Assembly (NCBI GenBank): GCA_900542495.1
Contig: UQNW01000006.1
Span: forward strand, 1-64,000
Length of the DNA stretch: 64,000 nt
Origin: an uncultured Roseburia sp.
GTDB taxonomy: Bacteria > Bacillota > Clostridia > Lachnospirales > Lachnospiraceae
Direction: 5' to 3'
Position 1 is the stretch's first letter, and each line of letters opens with the position of its first letter. The translations under genes and the position numbers were made by a program. Positions 53,091 through 61,000 of the stretch are shown here, one piece after another. The notes below the pieces were generated by a model, which saw only the letters and a program-made list of their open reading frames with translations, searched no databases and was not told the origin of the DNA.

Positions 53091-55509
53091 TTAAATATAC
53101 CTGCATTCGACTCTGAATAATTTTTGCCACATCCTCTGCGGACTTCTGTCCTGAGAAGTAAGCAGCCGCCTCTTCGTTGATAATATTGGTGATATCATCC
53201 GATACTGCACCTGATACTGCGGTTGTGTTATATACAAGATCTTTTACCTGATCCACGTCCTCCTGGGTTGCCGGCTGGATCTCAACTTCAAAGTTGCCCC
53301 ATCCCCAGGTGCTTCCGGAATTCGTATCATCCTTCATTGCATTCTCACAATATTTTTCAAACTCATCTTTTCTTACAGAAAATCCATAAGAATAATTATT
53401 GTCATTATCACTGCTCTTTTTCGGCAGATATAACGTTCTTAAGAACTGCCATGCACCGTCCATATCTTTGCAGTTATTGGAAATACCGAGAATGTTGTTT
53501 AAACTTAACATTGCTCCGTTTCCACTGGAAGTCGGATATCCGATAAAAGTTGTCGGTCCACCAAAAATAGTACGATACATCTGCACCTGCTCAAAATCGC
53601 TGAGATAGTAAGTGTCTAAAAGCTGTTTTCCCTGACTCATCAGAACAGTGCTGTCTTCCATATCATCTGTATACTCAAATGTATCCGGGAACATATTGGC
53701 AAATTCCAGAACATCAATAAATTCCTGACTGTCAAAGTTGCAGCTTGCATCTTCCCAGTTGATAAAATCATTGTATCCAAGACTCATCAATGTGGATAAT
53801 GCAGTTGTGCGATCCATGCCGAAGAATAACTGTGTTCCTTCCGGTTTGGAAGCAAGCAGTGCTTTCATGTCTTCTACTGTCCAGCCCGGTGTGGTTCCAA
53901 CATCCTCTGCTTTACCGATAACTGTCTGTAAAGAGAAGGTCTGTGGCAGGATTGCAAGTTTTCCATCATACTCACATGCAGCGAGAATGTTCGGAAGGAA
54001 ATCATCTCTGGAAAGATCTGCGTCTTTATCGATCATTTCATATAAATCAACATTCAATCCCTTGGAAACAAAATTGATTGCCTGTGAATAATCATTAAAT
54101 AAAATAATATCAATGTTGGAATCTGAAGTAACTGCTGTGTTAAAGTTATTTACTGCATCTGTATATTCTTCATCACCGTCACCAAATGACTGTACACTAA
54201 TATGATACTTATCCTGACTCTTATTAAACGCTATTACCTGCTCCTCAATACCGCCCCCTGACCACATGCATGCAAGTGTAAGGTTCACGGTATCTGCCAC
54301 TTCACTGGCATCCACTTCTTTGATCAGTGCGATCTCCGTCTGGTTTCCGTTGGAGTTCCAGTTTTGAAGATAAGCTGCGATCCTTCCATCGGACAGGACT
54401 CCGTAGCTGTTCACGTTCGAGCTGGAAATATTGCAGTCCATCCAACTGAAATATGCTTCTTTTTCCTTCGTATCGAGGTTGTACTTATAGACACTGCTTC
54501 CCTCTGTGATCAGAAGATTTTTTTCATCTAATACAGAGATTGTTTCGGACGGCACCTGAATTGCCTTATCCGTCTGTTCCTTCATGGATGCTGCATCTAA
54601 TGGTCTTAATTCACATCCGGTATCTCCATAGCCTACTGCTGCGATCGTTCCGTCTGCTAATGTGACGAGTTTTGAAGTGTAACCGTCTGAAGGGATTTTT
54701 CCTTTTACGTTTCCATCAGAATCAACTACAAGTGTATAATATTCATCTGAACTACTGCTGTCACTGGTATCACTGTTTGACCAGGTATTCAATGCCAGAT
54801 AAATATTGCCTTCCTTATCTGCGGCCATTCCATTACAGCTGACACTGTCAGCCTTATCTCCAAGATCAACATCCTGCTGGAACACAACATTTCCGGATGC
54901 ATCCACTTTCATAAGTGAAGATGACTGGATGAACGTTGCATTCTGTGCCATCAGGAATCTGCCGTAATTGACTGTACCGTCCTCATTTGTATAATCTTTT
55001 GCATAATAATCGTTCCAGTCAGACTCTGCATCCTCTGCACCGTAGCCCCACTGTTCTTCCATATAACTTAACACATCATCCAGCGTTGCATTCGAATAAT
55101 CTTCTGTCACACTCGACTCATCCATTTTATTTGAGGTAATAAATAAAAACACCTCTCCGCTGTCTGTCACTGTATAGCTGGATACCCAGCTATTGTTTCC
55201 TGCACCGTCACTCTGTGTCAGTTCATAAAGCTTCGCATTTTCCCCGGATACAAGATTATAGGAATAAATACCATACTTTGTGTAATCTTCGTTGCTGGAG
55301 CCATAATACATTGTGTCGCCAACAAACCTGATATCACTTGTCGTATCATTAAAACTGTCCGGCAGATCACTCAGATAATCTGCTTTGAAATATCTCTTCG
55401 TTCCGTCTGCGGATGCGCTGTCACTGCCACCGCCACAGGCAGTGAGCCCTGCTGTCATTGCAGCCACAAGTGTCAGTGCCATTGCCTTTCTCCATAAGCT
55501 TCGTTTCAT
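53077..55509 (-). CDS. Propeller-like domain fused to extracellular solute-binding lipoprotein
   Basis: The 810-residue lipoprotein has a lipobox with Cys25 (GLTAC). Residues ~40-400 are a run of repeated beta segments (GDTMYYGSS, KEGNIYLALNTWS, ADGTIAAVGYG, LSDGRIAAYLQN) that look like a beta-propeller. Residues ~400-810 are a family 1 solute-binding protein (LTLACMWSGGGIEEQVIAFNKSQ, then typical SBP hinges and YPTSSGNGAMLSLN). Most sugar-binding lipoproteins lack the first half. It is the first gene of the operon with two permeases and an adaptor. The ligand is unknown; the propeller may capture peptide or glycan. Confidence 0.82.
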   Translation of the reverse strand: MKRSLWRKAMALTLVAAMTAGLTACGGGSDSASADGTKRYFKADYLSDLPDSFNDTTSDIRFVGDTMYYGSSNEDYTKYGIYSYNLVSGENAKLYELTQSDGAGNNSWVSSYTVTDSGEVFLFITSNKMDESSVTEDYSNATLDDVLSYMEEQWGYGAEDAESDWNDYYAKDYTNEDGTVNYGRFLMAQNATFIQSSSLMKVDASGNVVFQQDVDLGDKADSVSCNGMAADKEGNIYLALNTWSNSDTSDSSSSDEYYTLVVDSDGNVKGKIPSDGYTSKLVTLADGTIAAVGYGDTGCELRPLDAASMKEQTDKAIQVPSETISVLDEKNLLITEGSSVYKYNLDTKEKEAYFSWMDCNISSSNVNSYGVLSDGRIAAYLQNWNSNGNQTEIALIKEVDASEVADTVNLTLACMWSGGGIEEQVIAFNKSQDKYHISVQSFGDGDEEYTDAVNNFNTAVTSDSNIDIILFNDYSQAINFVSKGLNVDLYEMIDKDADLSRDDFLPNILAACEYDGKLAILPQTFSLQTVIGKAEDVGTTPGWTVEDMKALLASKPEGTQLFFGMDRTTALSTLMSLGYNDFINWEDASCNFDSQEFIDVLEFANMFPDTFEYTDDMEDSTVLMSQGKQLLDTYYLSDFEQVQMYRTIFGGPTTFIGYPTSSGNGAMLSLNNILGISNNCKDMDGAWQFLRTLYLPKKSSDNDNNYSYGFSVRKDEFEKYCENAMKDDTNSGSTWGWGNFEVEIQPATQEDVDQVKDLVYNTTAVSGAVSDDITNIINEEAAAYFSGQKSAEDVAKIIQSRMQVYLSETK

Positions 55510-55563
55510 ATATGTTCCTCCCGTAAAATGCCGTCGTTTCCGGCTGTTTTTTTCTATAGTTTT

Positions 55564-55592
55564 AGAATATAGAAGTCCTTATGGAAAAGCAA
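55564..55592 (-). promoter_or_regulatory. Possible promoter of the binding-protein operon
   Basis: On the minus strand TTGCTT (55587-55592), 17 bases and TATTCT (55564-55569) lie about 55 bases upstream of the lipoprotein start. The match is moderate. A cgggagg ribosome site follows. Confidence 0.4.
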
Positions 55593-55641
55593 GAAACAAA
55601 AGTTTATAAAATTCTTAATTTTGTCTGAATAGAGTTAAATG

Positions 55642-55787
55642 TCAAATGTATTCAAAAATCCCCTGAATAGCATCAGATACATTCATCATTTCTGAAATAG
55701 GTAACCTGTCCACTTTCTTATATCCGCGAACCGATAAATCTAATAATGCCAGTTTTTCACATTGTATATAACCTTCATTATTTTGTA
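55642..55787 (-). other. Possible coding remnant between LacI gene and binding-protein operon
   Basis: The minus strand is open from the end of the LacI gene to TGA at 55642 in a frame different from LacI. It reads NEGYIQCEKLALLDLSVR then a KKVDRLPISEMMN and SDAIQGIFEYI pattern. The composition resembles real protein rather than random sequence, but I cannot name it and see no start. It may be the tail of a gene whose front was lost. Confidence 0.25.
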
Positions 55788-56785
55788 GATTCTTTCAGAA
55801 CCACCTCATACGGAAGCAGTGTTCTGTTTTCTACTTCCACGCCTTCAATGACATCCAATACGGTTTTACATGCAACCATGCCAAGTTCTTTTGCATCAAA
55901 CGAAAGTGATGTGATCGACGGCACATTATTCTCCAGCACAGAACTGTTATAAAACGAAGCAACGCGGATATCCTTTGGAACATTCACATGCTTTTCACGC
56001 AGCTTTTTCAAAACCCTGCTGCAGACCGCATCATCCATGCATAAAATACACTCTGCCTTCCGCTCTAAAACTTCTTCCACGATTTTATCGATCACCACAT
56101 TGTTGTCAAGATTCAGAAAAAGCATGGTCGGATCGATCGTCTCTCCCATTTTCTCATATGCCTCACGAAATCCGCGCAGACGGCTCTGTGTAACAACATG
56201 GTTCTCGTCTCCACCAATCAGGGCAATGCGCTTCATGCCCTTCATCAGAATGATCGACGTGAGTTCTTTACACGCACTCTTATGATTGTGGTCGATCTGG
56301 ATCACATCTTTATAGTTAGAAGAACCAATCGTCACAAAAGGTACTTTTTTTGCCTGCAGATATTCAATCTGCCGGTCTTCCACAAAGGTTCTCATCAGAA
56401 TCACGCCGTCCACTTTGCGGTTTGAAATGATACGTTCCAATGAAGAAATATCATTATTTTTACAAATGGAAAGCAGGATGTCATATTCCATGATTCCGGC
56501 GATCTCCTGAATCCCAAACAAACATTCCTGAAAGAATGTCAGATCCACAACATCATAATTTCCCGGCATAACCACGCACAAATTATACGTCTTGGACTGC
56601 GCTAATCCTTTTGCGATCACATTCGGCTTGTAGTCATGTTCCTCAATATATTTCAATACACGGTCTCTTGTCTCCTGCCCGATTCTTCCCTTGCCGGAAA
56701 TGGCTCTTGAGACAGTGGTTTTTGAAACACCAAGTGCTTCTGCCACATCTGCGATCGTTATATTTTTCTTCTCTTCGTTCCCCAT
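55778..56785 (-). CDS. LacI-family transcriptional regulator
   Basis: The 335-residue regulator has an N-terminal LacI helix-turn-helix (residues ~9-28, ITIADVAEALGVSKTTVSRA) with the hinge helix and a periplasmic-binding-protein-like effector domain (DGVILMRT, RIALIGGDENHVVTQSRLRGF, ITSLSFDAKELG). The start at 56785 follows aaagaagggg. It is divergent from the remains of a GH42 beta-galactosidase whose promoter carries ttgcgcaa sites (57004-57011), and another such site lies in its own upstream region (56902-56909). It probably governed that gene and its own, and may still control the neighbouring transport operon. Confidence 0.93.
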   Translation of the reverse strand: MGNEEKKNITIADVAEALGVSKTTVSRAISGKGRIGQETRDRVLKYIEEHDYKPNVIAKGLAQSKTYNLCVVMPGNYDVVDLTFFQECLFGIQEIAGIMEYDILLSICKNNDISSLERIISNRKVDGVILMRTFVEDRQIEYLQAKKVPFVTIGSSNYKDVIQIDHNHKSACKELTSIILMKGMKRIALIGGDENHVVTQSRLRGFREAYEKMGETIDPTMLFLNLDNNVVIDKIVEEVLERKAECILCMDDAVCSRVLKKLREKHVNVPKDIRVASFYNSSVLENNVPSITSLSFDAKELGMVACKTVLDVIEGVEVENRTLLPYEVVLKESTK

Positions 56786-56970
56786 AAAACCCCTTCTTTC
56801 CTCAAAGCAGTTACTTCCCCCGAATTGTGTTGTGGCTTCCTGCATCGCTTGCGCTCCTGCCACAATGTTACTTTGTCCTGCCCTGGTGTACTGCGCATCC
56901 TTTGCGCAACAATATTATTATCATCCTATTTTCACAAAATTGCAATGCAATTTTAGTATATTTTTATTGA

Positions 56971-57020
56971 TTTACATTTATTTTTACAAATGATATAATA
57001 CGTTTGCGCAATCGGTTGCG
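56971..57020 (+). promoter_or_regulatory. Promoter and LacI-type operator of GH42 locus
   Basis: TTTACA (56971-56976), 17 bases and TATAAT (56994-56999) form a promoter, immediately followed by ttgcgcaa (57004-57011) within the inverted repeat cgcaa-tcgg-ttgcg (57007-57020), a LacI-family-like operator at the +1 region. A second ttgcgcaa is at 56902-56909. The intact control region contrasts with the broken gene it serves. Confidence 0.65.
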
Positions 57021-57081
57021 TTGTTAAGTGATTTTATAAAATAATGTATCCGTTGTCAATACAAACTTTTTGAGGAATCTT

Positions 57082-57949
57082 ATGAAAACAGACCACTTAC
57101 TTTTCGGAGCCGCCTATTACTCCGAATACCTTCCATATGACAGAGTAGAAAAAGACATGGAAATGATAGAAAAAGCAGGCATGAACACGATCCGTATCGC
57201 GGAATCCACCTGGAGTACCATTGAGCCGAAAGACGGTGTCTTTGATTTCACGCATCTCGACAAAATGCTGGATGCTGCGGGGCGCCACCATATTTCCGTT
57301 ATTATCGGAACTCCGACTTACGCGATCCCGGCCTGGCTTGCAAAAAATATCCTAATATCAACGATTTCAATCATGAATTCGGATTAGATTACTGGAGCAA
57401 CCGCGTCAATACATGGGAAGATTTCCCGGATGTGCGTGGCACGATCAACGAAAGCCTTGCCGCTGAATTTGCAAAATTCCAGCGTCTTCTCGTGACCAGA
57501 TTTTTAGCATGGCTCCCTTATCCGGGACAGCTTAGACTTCAGGCATACAGCCACATTGCAAACGGCTCCAACAGTGTCATGTACTGGCACTGGCACTCGA
57601 TCCACAATGCCATTGAAAGTTACTGGAAGGGCGTATTATCCCACGATTTTTCGGAAAATGAAACCTACCTTGAAGCCAGCACGATCGGTGCCGACTGGAA
57701 ACGGATCGGTGCTCACTTAAAAAATCTGCAAAAGAAAAACCGTGTTGCAATCCTGCTTGATAACAATTCCCTGACCGGACTTCGTCTTTTCCCATTAAAA
57801 GACCTTGGCAATTACAGTTACAATACGGGTTGCCCGCTGTCTGTGCCGATATGTCCAGTACAGAACTGTTGTCTGGCAACACAATTTCCAAAAATACTGC
57901 ACTTACACTTGATCCGTGGGGTGTACTTATAATCGAAGAAAACGAGTAA
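57082..57949 (+). pseudogene. GH42 beta-galactosidase with three internal deletions
   Basis: GH42 enzymes are normally ~650-690 residues and remove terminal galactose from galacto-oligosaccharides. Here the natural start (MKTDHLLFGAAYYSEYLPYD, ribosome site tgagga) and natural end (LLSGNTISKNTALTLDPWGVLI, TAA at 57947-57949) are both present, but only about 290 codons remain. The N-terminal part ends at WLAK near 57345, then the frame jumps to NINDFNHEFGLDYW. A second join links TRFLAW to LPYPGQLRLQ (near 57510), and a third follows LKDLGNYSYNTG (near 57830). Both outer joins shift frame. The parts with the acid/base and nucleophile glutamates are lost. Earlier upstream codon 57070 is an artefact. 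Confidence 0.8.
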
Positions 57950-57960
57950 TAGCATTCGAA

Positions 57961-58004
57961 AAAATACCGCATGAGAAAATCACTTTCCCATGCGGCATTT
58001 TTTT
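57961..58004. terminator. Terminator between GH42 remnant and amylase gene
   Basis: taccgcatga...cccatgcggca forms a stem with A-run on one side and T7 on the other, so it works on both strands. It is shared by the convergent GH42 remnant and the amylase gene. Confidence 0.85.
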
Positions 58005-58024
58005 GCGAAATATTTGTTAATTCA

Positions 58025-61000
58025 TTATAACCTTTTCTTTTTTCCGTATGCAGTTCCCATAAGAGCGCATCCAAACAATAACAGGATCACTGCCAGTGCA
58101 ATCGGTGTCTCGTCTGATGTCTTCGGACTTGCGATCACGCTTCCGGTTGTCTGGCTCATATCTGTATCACTGAAAACGATCACATAATCAGAAGCATGTG
58201 AAAACGCAAAGTCTACGGTTCCGTCCTCTTTTACCTGTGCTGCCTGATAATACTCAAACTTACCGGTTGTCTCATTATAGTAATAAAGATTTGCTATTTT
58301 TCCACTGTATTCCTTGCCAACGGAAAGTCTCAATATTCCCTCAAAGCCAAATACTCCGTCATAATTTAAGGAGAGCTGGATGGTTTCATTTCCGTCTGCC
58401 AGCGCTGTCACTTTCTGTTTTGGAATATCACTTGTTCCCACAACCAGACCAAGATCAATTGGCGCTGTCACATTACCTGTGATATCTTTTCCATTGATGA
58501 TCCAGCTGGCCTGATCACTCACTTTGAAGATAACTGTCACATCTTTTCCTTTGATATTCTCAAATACATTTGCCGGAATCTTTGTTGTCTTTTTCAGGTT
58601 GACACGGATAGTACTTCCTGCCTTTGCCTTGTTTACTGCCTCAACTACATTTGCAAAGCTTTCTTCCTGCACTGTCACCTCTGCAACAGCCTGTTCTTCC
58701 TGTTTTGGAGCTGTCTTATTTGCAGAAGCGCTCTGGTTTGCATTGTTTCCGGAAGACTGTGCATTTCCATTGCTCTCTGCTGTATCTGTCTTCTTATCAT
58801 CCTGTTTTTCATCCGGAGCCGGTTTTGGCTGCTCTTTTGTCTGTTCTGTCAGAACAATTGTACCACCGTCTTTTGATGCCGGAATGGTGATTGAAACTTT
58901 CTGATCCGCGGATACTGTATAAGTTTTTCCGTCATAAAGGTTTGTAAGAATCGTTCCTGCTTTTGCAGTTACCGGGATTACAACCTCTTTTGCTGCCTCT
59001 TTTACATTCATTCCAACATACAAAGTATCTGCTCCATAGCTTCTGCTGATCACTTCGTAACCTTCTGCGTCAGAAGCTGTCACTGTGCTTCTGTTTCCTC
59101 TTGCAAATACATCTGTGTACGCATTACGGATTGCAAGCATTGTCTTGTAATGATTGTAAATACTGTTGCTGTCTGTTTTCTGTTTTTCTAATTCTGTCCA
59201 GTCAAAATCGCGGCGGTTCGTCTGAAGCGGCCAGTTGTTTGCCCCGCCCTGTCCAATCTCCTCTCCATAATAGAGCACCGGCTGGCCTTTTGCGGTAATC
59301 TGAAGTGTTGCTGCCACTTTCATCAGATTATAAGCTTCCTCGTCGCTGAGCTTACTCTCATTTACAAGCTTATACTGAAGGCTGTCCTCATCATGACTGC
59401 TCAAAAAGCTTCCCATTGTAGCAGTGTTATTGATCGCACCATTTCGTTTCTGTAAAGAACTTTCCACGCCAGAAATATCTCCGGTTACGAATTTCTGTGC
59501 AAAGTCATTGAAATCAAAATCAAGAAGTGCATCCATGCTTCCGGTTCCAAGTTCTCCTGCATTATTGGCATATCCTGCTCCGGAATACTCTCCGATCATT
59601 TTAAAATCAGGATTTACTTTTGTCAGCGAGTTTTTGAAAGCTTCCCATGTCGTTGTCTCTACATGTTTTACAGTATCCACACGATAATAGTCAATGCTGT
59701 ATTTTGACATCCACTCGGTCTGCCATGCAACAAGCTGGTCTGTCACTGCTTTGTTTTCTGTCACAAAATCAGGCAGATCTGACAATGAATCATATTTATC
59801 ATCACCGCTGATCGTGTTGCTGGAGTCACGGATCATGGAAACCGGTTTACCGTCTGCATCCATTAAAATGTTGTTGAAATAGTCTTCTGTTCCATATCCT
59901 GCATGGTTTAATACAACGTCCACCATGATTTTCATTCCCTTGCTGTGAGCGGCATCCAGTAATGCTTTGAACTGCTGCTCGTTTCCAAGATGTTTGTTTA
60001 ACTTTGTGAAATCACTTGCCCAGTAACCATGATAGCCATAGGTAGCGGTATCTGTCTCATTATCATGCTGATCCTCAGTGATATTTTCTACGATCGGAGT
60101 GATCCAGATTGTGTTCACACCCAGATCTTTTAAATAATCCAGTTTCTGGTTTAATCCGGCAAAATCTCCACCGTGATAGCTGGAACCGCCTTTTTCGCCT
60201 GTGTTATAATCTCCAACTCCGTATGCATCATTGTTGCTTGCATCTCCGTCAAAGAAACGGTCTGTCACTGCAAAATAAATCACTGCCTCATCCCAGTCAA
60301 AATCTCCGGCACTTTTTTTGCGCTCTGTGACGGTAACATTTGTCGCTGTTGTGTATACATTTCCATAAATATCTTTCACTGTGACCGGAATATTTTTCAC
60401 GCCTGCTGCAACTGTATTCAGGCAGGAGATTGTTCCTTCCATAAGTTCCGGATCAATTGCAAACTCTTTTCCCAGTCCCATCTCACTCAGATCGGCTGTG
60501 ATTGCAGCAATTTCAGATGTTTCAAGACCTTCTCCGTCTTTTGCAGTCAATTTTACAGATAACACATTGTTGTCATTGTAATCCATTGCATACTGTGATA
60601 AAGAAGTCTCTACGCTCACATTTGCTTTTTTGAAGTGGCATACGCTGCATTCTTTTCCATTGCTGTCGTTTGCAGTTACATCATTAAATGCATCTAATTC
60701 CTCTTTTCCATTTACCACATAGTAGTAATAGTAATCACCCGTGGAAACACCAGTGAAATCGTATCCAAAGCGGTCATTTGCTGCATCATAAGTCATCGGG
60801 CAGGTCTGTCCGTTGACAACAACACTGACTTTGCCGTCTAAAGAAGCAAGGTTATTTTCTGCTGCCAGTGTATCGTTCCTGTAATAAAAATGGATCGTAT
60901 CATTAGCTCCATCCATCTCGTAACCTGCGTTGTATGGCAATACTCTTGTGATTCCTTCTCCCTGTGTGAACACTGCTTTTACCACTGACTGGTCTGCCGG

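Noticed and set aside
57432..57932. 166-codon frame as a separate gene
   Set aside because: Its residues are the middle and later part of a GH42 enzyme; it is a piece of the deleted gene, and its last ~35 codons are out of the natural frame.
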